A stretch of DNA of 64,000 bases from positions 10,528,256-10,592,255 of the forward strand of contig OZ020249.1 in assembly GCA_963971285.1 (NCBI GenBank), given 5' to 3'. The notes under the pieces are model-generated. The model worked only from the letters and a program-made list of their open reading frames with translations. It made no database searches and had not been told where the DNA came from. This document shows positions 1 to 14,300 of the stretch, piece after piece. Position 1 is the first letter of the stretch, and each line of letters begins with the position of its first letter. The DNA is from Astropecten irregularis (taxonomy: Eukaryota; Echinodermata; Asteroidea; Paxillosida; Astropectinidae). The position numbers and the translations under genes were made by a program.

Positions 1-172
1 AAAAATATTTACGGTCGTCGGTTTACTAATTGCAGGATAAATACACCATTTCAGGCGGAAACATTTTAACGGCATGTTTCTACCAGCATCATCTTCATAC
101 CCTGTAAGTTTATAGGTAAATCTGTGAACATTCCTGTTTTGGTTTCCTACCAAAGTATGATACTACCTTTAA
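1..172 (-). repeat. TTAA MITE family R1, copy 1 (cut by window edge)
   Basis: The right terminus reads ACCAAAGTATGATACTACCTTTAA, the complement of the family's standard left end. The sequence matches the left half of the complete copy at 495-868 in reverse orientation. The other end lies outside the window. Confidence 0.75.
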
Positions 173-494
173 AGTGATTGAATTATAAACATCTGTTGTT
201 AAAGTGTAATGCTGTACACGTATTGCCATGGCGATGAATTTAATCCAGCTGGTATTATTCATAAGTCCAGCGTATATTATGTGCGCATAAATCATACACG
301 TGTTTATCATATTAATTTTCACTTTTTTATAAAGATGAATAAATAGGGATGGGTAAATTTTCATGTGATGCACAGAGGAACCAACATTAACATTTGGCAA
401 ATTGGGAAATTTCAGTCATGCGCATGGACTCTTTTGCGAATAGCCCATCTAAATGAATCTTTTCAGGACACACTTTTTTGCATATTTTGCACAT

Positions 495-868
495 TTAAAG
501 GTAGTATCATACTTTGGTAAGAGACCAAAACAAAAATTTTCACAGATTTACCTTTAACTTTCAGGGTATGAAGATGGTGCTGGTAGAAACCTACCTTTAA
601 AATTTTTCCGCCTGAAACACTGTATTTATCCAGAAATCAGTAAAACAATGACCGAAAATCTTTTTGATCAGATTTCAAAAGATCAAAAATATTAAGAGAA
701 AAGACTTAAGAAATACTGTTGAGCACTGTTTTTCACTTTTTTCTCAAAAAGTGGGCACCGTATGGGACTGAAATTTTCAAAGATGACTGTGACTGTATGT
801 GTCTTGATATTTTTGCCCATAAAATCTGTATTTCTTTGATAAAACCCAAAGTATGATATTACCTTTAA
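495..868 (+). repeat. TTAA MITE family R1, complete reference copy
   Basis: A 374-bp non-coding element bounded by TTAA, with inverted termini TTAAAGGTAGTATCATACTT and AAGTATGATATTACCTTTAA. A GATC-TTTTAAA-GATC-like palindrome sits near the middle of this and related copies. TTAA ends suggest piggyBac-type mobilisation, but no transposase is present. At least sixteen related copies are scattered through this window. Confidence 0.8.
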
Positions 869-1735
869 GAGGTTGCCAAAAGAAACATCTTTAATTTACA
901 AAACTTCCTTCCACAAAGTTTCCACACTCTTATTTTCATTTTCCCCCAAGAAAATTGTTTGAAATTATTCGTTTTTTATTATATTCGAAAGCCACAAACA
1001 AACAACGTATGATTGATGTGTTAAAATTTCCCTTCACCAAAATAATTTCATTGAATTGAAAAACAAAAAATATGCAAATGAATGTCATTCCCAGGCAGTG
1101 CACATCAACGTACAATGTATGTTGAATGTTCCTTGTTAAAAAATCTGGCAGTGAAAATGTGAAAAAAAATATGATAAAATCTTGGTAATTGTACATTTTT
1201 ATAATTGTTTGAAACATTAATTGAAATACATATAGTGTACAGTATTCGTATGTATGTTAACAAGGCGTTTTCCATTACTGGCCCAAGGAGGCCTTCATTT
1301 TCATAAAAATGCGGAGAGCTGACGATAGCTCTCTTGAAATCATCATCGAGAATTGAGGAGAGTGATTTGCTCTCGCTAACTCAAGTTTGAGCTGCAAATC
1401 CAACTCTTTAAATTAACATAGGGCCTACTCATACGAGTGAATAAAGAGAGCAGTTTGCACTTGCTGAACAAATGTGTCCGGGGTCGGAAAAAAAGAACAT
1501 GCTTTTAAAAGTCCTGTTGCAAATGTTTGTATTCTTCGCAAAGGGTAAATATCGGCTGGAAAATTAATGTGATGTTTTTGAAAAAAGGCAGCTCTCCTTA
1601 AATTGTTAAGGCGCTTCTTTTTTCACTCTCCTTGGAAAACATTAAGGAGAGCGGAGGAGAGTGATCACTCTCACTCTCTTTAAAAATCAAGGCCTGACTA
1701 AGGCTTGCCTTAGAACACAATTGTATATATAAACT
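869..1735. other. Non-coding spacer, possible degenerate inverted-repeat element
   Basis: No exon is recognised. Roughly 1290-1695 has diverged inverted ends (AGGCCTTCATTTT against AAAATCAAGGCCT) and purine/pyrimidine-rich blocks of GAGAG/CTCTC, so it is probably an old MITE. The next convertase exon was sought here on the minus strand and not found. Confidence 0.35.
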
Positions 1736-2121
1736 AAGGCTGCAGTTTGTATCCGGTTAACCGGTTAACCGACCGTTCAAAAGGGTACCCGGGTACATTT
1801 TCCCAGTTAGGTTAATCGAAAAGTATCTTTTTAATGGCCTCTTCTTTTTAGACCCTTCTAGAGTTCACAAAGAAAAAAGTCAATGATCTTTTGAAAATTG
1901 GACCAGCAGGCGTATGCAAAGCAAAGGCCAGACATTTTGCTATATGTCTCCCACTGCCAAATGTTGTGACAAAAGAATGTTGTCAACCAAGTTCCTGAAA
2001 GACCCAAACTTACTATTTCTTTGTTTTTCTTTGTTTTCTTTGTTATAAGGGTAATCGTAACCGTAACCGAAAAACAGACGGGTAACCGGTTACAAAATTA
2101 TTCGTAAACTTACAGCCCTAA
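1736..2121 (+). mobile_element. hAT-like MITE family R2, copy 1
   Basis: Termini AGGCTGCAGTTT and AAACTTACAGCCCT are imperfect inverted repeats. The element is flanked on both sides by ATATAAACT, giving an 8- to 9-bp target duplication as expected for hAT elements. It contains a GGTTAACCGG / CCGGTTAC palindromic zone at each end and no coding sequence. Two other copies occur at 15035-15426 and 19303-19685. Confidence 0.65.
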
Positions 2122-2262
2122 TATAAACTGGAAATTATTTTTTTTATCTTTGTGATTTTTGTTTTGGTCCCAAAATGTACGACAAAAAATGATTTCATAC
2201 CCCAAAATATGCAATATCTATGTCCTTTTAAAACGTCTTAAAGTCACCACTCTCGGACTCAC

Positions 2263-2371
2263 CATCATCAACTATGCTCACCACCACCCCCTTTCCCATG
2301 ATGCCCAGTTTCCAGGCTGGTGCAAGGTTCATGTCCACTCCGGGCGTTGCTTTGTTCTGTCCGTTATTGTG
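2263..2371 (-). CDS. Convertase exon 4 (start of catalytic domain)
   Basis: A 109-bp exon with acceptor TTGTTCCGCAG and donor GATG|GTGAGT (phase 1). It encodes a segment with GQNKATPGVDMN, LAPAWKLGIMGKG and VSIVDDG, the canonical entry into the subtilisin-like catalytic domain. It follows exon 3 in phase 0, giving the typical QQWYL-HNNGQ junction. Confidence 0.85.
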
Positions 2372-5300
2372 CTGCGGAACAATGAGACGAGAGTTCGATC
2401 AAACTGGATACGTCAAATGCACAATTCAAAGTGATATCACAGGAAATCCTCCTTAGAATAACCTAGGCACCTCAGATAATACCTTCTTAAAGATGGAGAA
2501 TAACGATTTGTGAAAAAATGAAACAAATACAAATCCTTGTTTATAAGACATATAAGAACCTTCTCATAATATTCAATGGGGCTGTTGTTTTTTCATTATT
2601 CAGTAATATTGGAAATAAAATTTGATAGTAATTGTCAATTCTTGGGACTATTTACCCAAACTGGCCGTGGGTGGCGCTATTTAAATTCATGTCAATGTGT
2701 GACGTAGTAGAGGGGATACGGTCCACGAACGAATCCCCTCGGTGCGCGGGAGTTGTATGGGATTTCCAATGAGTTTTGTGTAAATGTGGTTTTTGTATGC
2801 TAAAACTGTCCGAATCACTGCCCGAATGATCATTAATATCCGATTGGTACATTGATTCTTCATCGATGCTGTATTCCTACCAAGGACGGTCGCCATATGT
2901 ATCATTTTCAACAAATTTTACTTTCGAAATGATTGGAGTGCATGTATTGCTTGTGGGAATGTAATATGCAACACACTGTGTATAAATATTCATAAGGAAA
3001 GCAAATCCCCTCTCCTACGTCAACAACTTGAGGAAAAGATGAATATTCATGATATGTAAATGAACCAAGAACGGGCAAAGTCGAGAGAAAATTTATCATT
3101 CTTGGCGAATGTGGAACGGTAAAACGTGCCTTAAAATTCACATCAAGAAACTTCAAAAAGTGAGGGTTTATTATATGTTTACCTTAATTGGAGCTAGGTG
3201 AACAAAATTTTACGTGAACATCTTATTTTTCGAAATCGTTGGAGCCCAGCTTTAAAGGTAATACAGTATCATACTTTGGTTTTTTGTCAAAGAAATGCAG
3301 ATTCATGGGCAGAGGGGTAATTAATATCAATGAAGATACAAATCTGTGAAATTTGTAGCCTCATACGGTGCCCACTCTTTGAGAAAGCAGTGAAAAAGGC
3401 CCATGTTTAGAAATCTTTTCACCGGTATTTTTTACCTTTTAAAGATCAAAATGATTGTTTTTGGTCATTGGTTTTATACTAATTTCTGGATAAATGCAGC
3501 ATTTCAGGCAAACAAATGTTAAAGGCATGTTTCTACCATCACCATCTTTATACCCTGTACATGTAAGTTATAGATAAATCTGTGAACATTTCTGTCAGTC
3601 TGTTTCAGTATGCTACTAAAGTACTAGAATCCACTAAAATCCAACAGTTTGCAGTGCCCCTATATGGCACAATCTTTTTACCCTTGCCTTTTTGTATTAA
3701 ACTTTGGGAAGGGATCTTCCTAAAACAATTAAAACCCATTCCAAACCAGAAACTATAGATTTACTAAACTCCACAGGGATTTTAAAACCCAAACACTTCG
3801 CAGAAAAGAAAATTATCTCAATTGCAAGACAAACGTCACAAAAAACTCATTAAACTCTTTCTACATTAACATCAGAAGTCCCACTACGATCAATTTTCAT
3901 AGAAAATTTTGAAAATTTTGAATGACCCATCAGCATCAAAACGATTGTATTTCAAATGCAAAATGACCAAAGAACTAAAAGAATACAAAAATGCATTGGT
4001 GGAGATAACAATTAGGAAACAAACTCACCAGGTACCACTGCTGAGGGAACTTTGGGTCGTTGAATGGCGGGACGTAGTCGTCTCCTGTTGCATCTTGGGA
4101 AACGGCCTGTGCGTCGCGCTTGTCGTGGTAGTGAGTCTCCTGCTGTTGTACCCACGATACCTTGAGAACAGCAGAAAACAAAGGTTTATCATACAGGGAA
4201 CGAAACTGACAGAGGGCAGCGTTCCACTTGCGCAAACATACGCGAACATGCTCGCGAGGTTTGCATTACGCTTGGTTTTTAATGTGTAATGCACACAAAA
4301 CAAACGGCGAACATGTTGCATACATTACGTCCATCTTTCATTCAAAATAGTTAGCCAACTTAAGCAAACACCTCCTCTACACCGTTGGCTACATGTATGT
4401 TTGGCGAATGTTGTGCTCATGTTTGGCAAACAGCGCATTCCGGTTTGAAAAAAGTGGCGCATATAGTGCACCGTACGCATAGGTTTGCCGGAGTGGAACG
4501 TTTCCCGGGTTGGGACAAGCCACTAAAAAGGGAAAAGTCTGGCCAGGCCTGTGCTTTGCCTGGGCTCTTAAGCTATAACTATAATCCCTGGCACTGAACA
4601 TTTAACTTCAAGCCAATGGCTGCTTTGTCCTGGATCATACATGTAGTTGGCATAATTGAGTCTGCATTGATCTCGGACAGTATCCAAAAGCCAGGCTTCA
4701 AAGATTTTAAGCAGCTTAAATATTAAAATTCAGACAATTTCATGCCTGAAGGCCTGGGCCTGGCCAGGTTTTTAATGGCTGGAGTCCGCTGGACCTGACC
4801 AGTATAAAAGTTTTCAAAAACAAAAACAACAAAAAACCTTGGCAGTATACAAACTATAGGCCTAATACTGCTGAATAAAAACGGTGGTCTTCCCAACATC
4901 ATTCAGTATGTCTTTAAAACCTCCCTTTCTTTTAAAAACAGTTAAATTAGTAGGCCTTAAAGGTTCATTAGGCTTACAGGATTGGAAACATGTATCCAAA
5001 CAGAAATGTTCACAGATTTACAGGTACGTACATGTACATGTATAACTTTCAGGGTACGAAGATGGTACTACATGTAGTAGAAACATGTACAGTGTACCGT
5101 TAAAATATTTCCGCCCAAAATGGTGTATTTATCCCAAAATTTGTCAAACAAACACCGAAAAACAGTTTTGATCTTGGGTAAGATCGAAACCATTCTTTAT
5201 GTTTCATAAGAAAAATTGAGCTTTTTTCTTGTGACTCAGATGTCCGATTGAGCTCAAACTTTCACAGGTTTATTATTTCATGTACATGCTGGATTAGACA

Positions 5301-8300
5301 AAGTGTGAGTGCTTTTCAGTGACCTTTACCAATCATGTATTATACCTTTAAACTCCCATGGATGAAATTACATGTTTATAGTCAAAATACCAATTTACAT
5401 TGTACTTGTAAGTCACGTAAGTGAATACTGTAACAGTATACTGTACCAAGGTCTTCGTAATACAAATCCACACATGTCCACACACCCAGACAGGGCACGA
5501 ATTTCGTAAAAAAAGGCTCTGGACAGTAGGTCTAGTAACTGAAGCATTTTACTAGACCTGAACTTTTTTCACTAGACCTGTGACATTCATGTTCATAGGA
5601 AAACCGTAATTGTATGCAATATTTTGTCAAAAATCATCAATTACATGTAAGGAACCATTTTATTTGTGCGAGGAAAACAAAATCACTAGACAGCCGGACT
5701 AGTGGAGTATACACACTTTAGACCGACACTGAAATCACGTACTAGACTGGGAACTCTGTCTAGTGAATATTTCGAGCCTAGCTGACAGATAGTTGTAATG
5801 TATTATTGTACAGCAACTATTTGCTTATTATTTATAAAATACATGTTTCTCCCACTACCAGCAGAATATATGCAGCTTACAGGATCAGTGCTTATAAATA
5901 CGCGACCTCGGAATAAGTACACTTGACTACACACAAGTACAGTGTGGCACAAGACCAGCCCCCTGTCAATAATCACCACTCACTGTATACTGGCGTGGCT
6001 GGTAGCCATTTTTTAGCATACTGTAATTGGGCGATAACTACATCATTCAATGCATGACATACAACTTATGGATTTTCTAAAACTACCAGCAGAATTTGGA
6101 GAGGGAATAAATTAATAATGCCAGCAAAATGGCACAAAGCTTCCACTTTAATACATTAAGATGAAGTGAAACATGTGATTTGGGAGTAAACTTGAAGTTA
6201 CATGTACATGTAAATAGGCCTACACATGCAGAAATCAGTTTGGCCTACATTCCATGGAAATACAGCAATATCAGATTATGTATACCGAGGATGGGACCTT
6301 AGGGAGACTTTCCCATAGGGTCGTGCACAAACTTTACTTTTTTACATAAACATCCTCCAAACCAATGAACTTCAAATTTACATGTTATGTTCATACTGAG
6401 AGCATTCCATGTCTTCCATTAAAATTTAAACAAAAATATGTCTTTATACCTTCAGGGGACATCGAAATGTCTCCATAATGTCCACTTTTAGATACTAATG
6501 TGTCTCCCTAATACCCCATTTGTAACTGATGTTCACAAAAAATTATAACTGCTATATATGGACTGCCCCTGGCAGTCCATATGTCCAGCTGTGGCCTAGT
6601 AGGTCTGGTGTGTTGTACATGTACAGAGTATATTGTAGTAAATCTACAGATAATTTAAGCATTCATAGCAGGGGCCAATTTCATAAAACTGTTAACCACA
6701 ACAATTTGCTAAGCATGACATTTCTGTGTTAATAAAAAACAGGGTTAACAACCAAATGTCCACGTGTTGTGTATCACTATTGATTGTTTTTTGGCTGTTG
6801 TTCGCTGACCATGAATATCAAATGGAATTTTCAATGGTGGTTTGTTTTATTGGGCGAGACATCTTTGTGCTAAGCAAATGTTTGTGCTTAACAGTTTTAT
6901 GAAACTGCCCCCAGATCGAACTTTTCCTTTCAAACTCCGATAGCCCAAATTTAGGATTTTTGGAACAGAATTTTCCCTTTCAAGTGTAAGACTGAACATG
7001 GACAAGTTTAGGAAAACAGGGCTTGAAATATCAACTAGACCATGGACCGAGTCTAGTGATTTCAGTGTCGGTCTAGTAAAGTGTGTACTGTGCATGTACG
7101 GTACTTGTCCAGCTGTCTAGTGAGTTTGTTTTCCTTGCACAGTGAGCAGCACATTAAAATGGTGCCTTAAATTTATGACATTTGACACAATATTGCATGC
7201 AATTACGGTTTTCATATGTACATGAATGCCATAGGTCTAGTGAAAAAAGTTCAGACCTGTCTAGTATAAAAACGCTTCAATTAGACCCGCTGTCCAGTGC
7301 TTTTTTTCTTCACAAAATTTGAGCGCTTGAAAGTGATGTGTAATCTTAAAAGATTACACATCACCACAATGGGGGCGTTCAGACACAGTACTAAAAGTGG
7401 TCTATCTTCGGTTTAAACTGAAAAGGGTCTACCTACCTGTGTCTGAACGGTCTACTGTGCTAAAATTGGTCTATCTTCGAAAACTAAAATGGTCTAGACT
7501 ACGTAGTCCGGTCTACAAATGTGCCTTTACATACATGTATCTGAACAGTCTATCTCAACCACATCCGGTTTAGAGTGACCAACTGACCTTGAGCGAGTGC
7601 GTAACCCACTGGTGTTTTATGTCACTACTTGTGAATTAAGGGAAGTTCAGTTTCAGAGTTAAGCAACGTGGGTGACCTCTAAACACCAGAGATAGACCCT
7701 TTTCAGTTTAACCCTGTGTAGTATGGATGCAAGGGGTTTGGGATGAAATGTTTGAACTCCGGAGTACTGCGTCTGAATATAGCCATTGTGATATTTGGAG
7801 TATTCGTTCCATTTAGAATACTTTCCAACTTAGGCCCAGGGCAACTTTTAAAACCCTTGGAAGAAACTTGAGGCTTACGTACCCTCTTGTCTTCCTCCAG
7901 GACACCGGTGATGTCCACTGCCTCTCTCCTGGACCTCAGGTGATGGTCTTCTTTCACGAAGCTGTACATCTTGTCCAGCGTCCCGATCTACAACAAAACC
8001 GCAGAGCAAAACGTGTACTGTAATTTCACACTTCATAATCGATTTTCCCTCAATTTTTCATCTCAGACTGATATATCAGTGGTCAATTTCACAAAGCACT
8101 ATTCACAGTAAATCCTAATAATACTGAATAAATCGTAAAGGTAATAATTATCATACTTTGGTTTTTTGTGAAAGAAATGCAGATTCAAGGGTCCAAATTA
8201 ACGGTCACCAGCTGGCCCGAGACCAGTGAAAATACGTCTGGGCCACCGATTACACCAAAAATGATAGCCCGGTGGGACAGTGGAAATAAGTTCCTAAAAA

Positions 8301-11300
8301 TATCACCGTATTTTCCATTGGGAGAAACCAGGCCCATTTTCACATAATTTACCTTGCTGGCCTGCAAAATTGTAGCATTTTGCGATCAGGGGTGGATTTG
8401 ACAAAATGGACAGAGGTAGTATCATACTTTGGTAGCGAAACAAAAATCGTCACAGATTTACCTATAGCTTACAGGCATGACAGGGTAATAAAGATGGTGA
8501 TGATAGAAACATACCGTTAACATTTGTCTACCTGAAATGCTGTATTTATCCAGAAAAGAGTAATACTACTTGACCAAAATGATTTTTGATCTTTTAAAGA
8601 TCAAAAATAAAAGAGAAAAGACTGAACAAATACTGTGACCGTTTTTCACTGTTTTCTCAAAAAAAATGGGTACAGTATGGGACTGAAAATTTCACAGATG
8701 ACTGTTACTGTATCTGTTTTGATATTTTTGCCAATGATTTTGTACATGATTGGTAAAGGTCAAAGGACAGCACTCACAAACAGGCCCGTGTGTTTTTTTT
8801 CCAGGCTGTCTTGAAAACGAGCACCAGTTTTCTAGATTCCTTCCTTTCACAAACAAGCCAACACTTTTGATCTCATGATGTTATCTGTATGGTCTAGTTT
8901 GTCATTTGTGGGTTGATATGGCCCAGCGGCCAAGGGCATCTATGCATGCTGGCCACTTGATCACGCTGTTAGTTACATCCTTTGCAATTCAGCACCCCCA
9001 GCTCAGCTGCGAGTATAGAGGGTGTGCAGTCACGTGATCAGGACGCCATTTTGGAAGGCAACGCTGTACACATGTGTATAATGCACGTACGTACAGTGTA
9101 TGTAATAAACCCACATGTGTTCGCGTACATGTAGCTTGCAAATCAACCGGACGCGTACGCGTACGAGTACGCAGACGAAGAAGTGCGTGCATAAATGATG
9201 CTGTCTGGTACGTACGCGTGCGCGCATACGCGACGTGCGTGCGTACGCGTGCCGTCCAAAATGGCCGATAAGCTGTCAAGTGACGTCACGTGCACGCTCT
9301 CTATTGGATGTTTGAGTGACTGTCATTTAATCTGGTTTTAACAATTTCTTTGTTTGTATTTTTTTTTTTACAAATTTGTCCCATTCTAAATAGGTAATTT
9401 TGGCTTTTGTCAAAGAAATTCAGATCCATGGGCAAAAATATAAAGGCAGATACATGTATAGTAACAGTCATTCGTGAAATTCCCAGTCCCATACATGGTG
9501 CCTGCTTTTTGAGAAAATCAGTGAAAAATGACTTTTCACCGTTATTTCATCATTCGAAGATCAAAATTCTTGTTGGTCATTGGTTTGACTCTTTTCTGGA
9601 TAAAAACAGCATTTCAGCATGTTCAGGCAGAACAATTTTAACGGTTTTTAAATCTACCGTCACCATCTTGATAACCTGTGGGGATTTCTGTTTCGATATG
9701 CTACCAAAGTATGATAGTACCTTTAAATTGCAGTTTTTCTGGAGCGCAATTAAGTATGTAAAATATCCCATAGACTTTGCACTGTCCTGTGGGTTTTGTC
9801 ATGTTTGTACAGGGAAGAAATGCAGAAAAAAAAGCCATATGTTGAGACAGACAACATCTGTACACATGTGTAGTTGACTAAAATCCATTGATAACAAAAA
9901 AACAAATTTAGTATCGGGAAAAAAAATATGCAAATGATGCCATATTTAGGAAACGTGTGCATCAGTGGCCACAGTTTGTGTTTGAGTGGGACGGCTACGG
10001 CTCATTTACATTTATAACACCATATGGTTAACTGTCATAAAATAAATTATGGGATATGGATAGCCATGCAGATGTGCAAGATTGGATTTCAGAATGCAAC
10101 TTTATACTGTAATGTACTCCAATGGAAAAGAAGACACTGTGTTGTACACCTTGTGTACATGTCATGCAAGTACATAGCTATTTCAATTGGTTGATATTTA
10201 GCAATATTTAGAAAGCTCTGATAGGCCTACTTAATTCGCACTGAAATGTGAAAATGTAGGATTTGTTTAGGAATTTGCCAACTGAACAGTAAAAACTGAA
10301 AATTTATAATAAAATTTCAATTTTAATTTGATGTTCCATTTCTCAACACATTTTGTCACAAAAGTTTTTGTCGACATAATACAAAGGCCAATTGTTGTTT
10401 TTAAAGGTTCAACTTGGTCAGAATCATTCTTAAACTACATGTACATATGTACATTTGCGCTGCCACATGAAGTTTGCCGACGTACAAAGGCCAAAATTTG
10501 TTGTTTTTAAAGGTTCAACTTGGCCAGCCTCATTCTTAAACTCATATGTATGTACAATGTACTAAGTTTGCAATGCAGCATTCATTACTGGACTTTGCAA
10601 AGCACTATGAGATACATGTATTTTGTTTGGAAACTTCTTTATTTTGTAGCTGGGGTATTTGGCAGGGGTGGATCGGGGGGGGGGGGGGGGCATATTCCAG
10701 CAAAACAAAGAAAGAAAGAGAGGAAAAAGCAATAAGAAGGGAGAAAGACTTAAAACAAGAAGAAATAAGAGGGAGAGTACAAATAAATCAGAGCTTTTTT
10801 CACCCAAAAATGCATCCCTCACTATTGAATTGGCGCATTAATTATTTCCACGCCAGGACGCCCCCCCTTTTTTTTTTTGAAAATCCTGGATCCGCCCATG
10901 TTGGAGGTGTTTTGCCTGTTTTTGTTTGTTTGTTTGTTTTCGGAGATGAGCCTACATATTTAAAGGCATTGCATACGTTTGGTAATGACTCTGAAAATTT
11001 ATGGCAATAAAAACTTACTTGTTGAGAAGTACAGCTGCTTTGGATAGTATAATGCATATTGAGAAACGTTCAATATTTTGTGATTGACAATAACTTTGAT
11101 ATTGTGGCCCTCTGTGAATCCTGGATCAAAGCTGAAGATACAACTGTCATCAGAAACATAACGCCAAAGGGCTATTCATTTCTGCATGTACCAAGACCTG
11201 GCTCAAAACGAGGGGGAGGTGTTGCTCTCCTTTACAAGTCAGGATTGAATGTTCATATATGTGACACCAATCCAAATTCTACATCATTTGAGACACTGAA

Positions 11301-14300
11301 TGTTAACATTGCTAGTGGATCAAAATCACTCTCCTTGGTTATTGTATACCGCCCACAACCCAAATCGACAGGATGTTCCTTCAATGTTTTCATGGAGGAA
11401 TTCTCTCAACTCGTGGATCATCAGTTGTTGAAATCAGCACCTGTTGTGATAACCGGTGACTTCAATATTCATATTGATTCCGCATTGGATACCTGCACAC
11501 AATCCTTTATGACTTTCCTGACAGCTAGTGGACTTCAGCAACATGTGAATGTTCCCACACATCGACAGGGCCATACATTAGATTTATTTATAACTCGTAA
11601 ATCAGACTGTCCCATTTTTACTGCTCTCAGAGTCATCGATGGGATAAGTGATCACAGTGCACTTACGTGTAAACTTCTGCTTAGAAAGCCACCAGTTGCT
11701 ACTAAGTCCATCACAACACGGAACTTACGAGGCATCAATTTCGATTCATTCTGCTCCAATGTTGCCAATGCTAACTTCGGTTCGTTGATAGGCTGCGATG
11801 TTAACGATCTCACAGAACACTACACAAGTGTGCTTAGTGAATTACTTGACAAACACGCTCCAGCAAAGACACGGATTGTCAAAGTGCGTCCAAACACTCC
11901 ATGGTATACCCCTGCAATCCATGAGGAGAAACAGAAGCGCAGGCGATTGGAACATCAATGGAGACGAACTCATCTAGAAATCGATCGTCAGCGCTATACT
12001 CACCAGAAACAGAGAGTAAAAGCTTTTATTCAAAAAGCAAAATGTAAATATTACAGTGATCTGTTGGTAGAGCATGCAAAAGATCAAAAACGTATTTTTC
12101 AAATAGCGAATGATCTTCTTCATCGACGCCAAGTGTCTCCCCTACCAGATGCTACGTCTGATGTAGACCTTGCTAATCAGTTCTGCACTTTTTTCACAAA
12201 CAAAATAATGACAATTCGTGACGGTTTCAGGATTGTGGATGATTGGTCACATGAAGAACCTACCACAGCACTTCATCATTTATCTTCTTTTGCACCAGCA
12301 ACTGATGACGAAGTTCTCACCATCATACGCAACTCTCCGACGACATCATGTCAGCTTGATCCGATCCCTACCTCAATACTTAAGAAATGTACAAACGTAA
12401 TAGTGCCTGTCATAACTAGAATAGTCAACACCTCATTAGAATCTGGCATTTTTCCGGACACCCAGAAAATTGCACACATTCGTCCTCTCATTAAGAAGGA
12501 GAATCTGGATCGCAATGAATTTAAGAACTATAGACCAGTTTCCAATCTGACATTTCTCAGCAAAACCATAGAACGCGTGGTTCTGGCACGGCTGGTCCCT
12601 TTTTTACAAGAGAATAACCTGTGTGAGGAGTACCAGTCTGCCTACCGTGCTTTTCATAGCACAGAGACCACACTTCTAAAAGTACAGAACGATGTGCTTC
12701 ACGCCATGGATAAGGGAGAGATAGTGTTGCTGGTTCTGCTTGACCTTTCAGCGGCGTTTGACACCGTGGATCACCATATGCTACTTCATCGTCTTGAGAA
12801 TAGAATTGGTATCCATGGAGTGGCTCTGGACTGGTTCAAGTCATACCTAGCTGGACGATCACAAGCAGTCTGCATTGATAAAGACATTTCCGAGGCAGCT
12901 GCGATGGACTATGGACTACCGCAAGGTTCCTGTCTTGGACCTGGACTTTTCCCAATTTATACTTCACCACTTGGGGACATCATTCGTCGGTATAAATTGA
13001 GTTATCACTTATATGCCGACGACACACAGATTTTTGTTCAAGTTAAACCTATACAGGCAGACGTTGGCTCAGCGCTTCAAAGAGTCGAGGACTGCATTGA
13101 CGATATTGGAGCTTGGATGAATCGAAATTACCTCAAGTTGAATAATGCAAAAACCGAATTCATCATTTTAGGATCCAATCAGCAAATCAGGAAGGTAACT
13201 ATTGATCATGTCAGAGTTGGTGACGCTCACATTCAGCCTTCCACTCAGGTTCGCAATCTGGGAGTGATGTTTGACTCAACTATGAAAATGGATAGCCAGG
13301 TGACAGCAATATCGAAGTCTGCTTTCATGTCAATAAGGAATATTGGCAGAATACGGGATCACCTCACAAGGGAAGCCGCAGAAACCATCGTCCATGCATT
13401 CATCACATCTAAGATAGACTCATGTAACTCACTTTTATACGGAATTAACAATGTACATCTCTCTCGTCTCCAACGGATACAGAATATTGCAGCAAGGATG
13501 ATAACCTTCACCAAGAAAGTAGATCACATCTCACCTGTGCTTGCCGACTTGCACTGGCTCCCAATTCAACAACGGATAAAATACAAACTGTGCCTCATCA
13601 TCTTCAAGATCCTACATGGTGACGCTCCAGCCTACTTAAGTGATCTTGTCCAGTTCTACTCCCCGGGGCATCGGGGATTACGATCTTCGCAACAAAAACT
13701 CCTTCTGGAAAAAATGGCAAAACATCGATGGGGGGAGAGAAGCTTTCAAATCGCTGCACCAAAGCTTTGGAACTCACTACCAGAAACTGTGAAACTTTCA
13801 GATTCACTTGGCATATTTAAGAACAGTTTAAAGTCATACCTGCATAGAGAAGCATTTGGTTGATTTCATCTGTGTGTGTTGTTGGATGATGCTTTCTTGA
13901 TTTGTTTATTTTTGTTTGATATACATGTACATGTATTGGCATTGCATCTCGGGGGTGGAATCAGCCAGGTGCTTCTTTATTATTTATTGTTTATGATTGG
14001 TTTTCTTTTAGTTGCACAGCAGTACAGTGCCATGAGCGCCGCTTGCGGCGGATACCGGCGCTATATAAATTTCCATTATTATTATTATTATTATTATTAA
14101 TTCGAAGTACCGCGGTCATGGAAAAATATGTCACTTTTTATCTCCAAAAATTATGAATCTGAGAAGCGTTATGGCCGTAACGCTTCTCAGCTATTGACTT
14201 ACTGTTCTCTGGCGTGAAATAACTGCTCTAGTTTGTCGCCAAAATCTCAAAAACGCTACCACCTTTTGAATTGAAACTTTCACAGGTTAGTTTTATGGTA

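Larger units (their letters stand above)
4161..7882 (-). other. Convertase intron 2
   Basis: A 3.7-kb intron composed largely of small transposable elements: an R1-related hybrid MITE (4957-5351), two copies of a CTAGACC-rich repeat (about 5497-5778 plus, 7018-7320 minus), a Harbinger-like MITE (6672-6911) and a perfect hairpin (7333-7364). No further exon is recognised. Confidence 0.6.

Noticed and set aside
9389-9877. 156-codon plus-strand ORF
   Set aside because: Lies within an R1 MITE copy and its flank; no homology.
10546-11010. 154-codon ORF upstream of the retrotransposon as a possible ORF1
   Set aside because: Crosses the poly-G run and the TTAA MITE terminus, so it is unrelated to the element, which starts near 11050.
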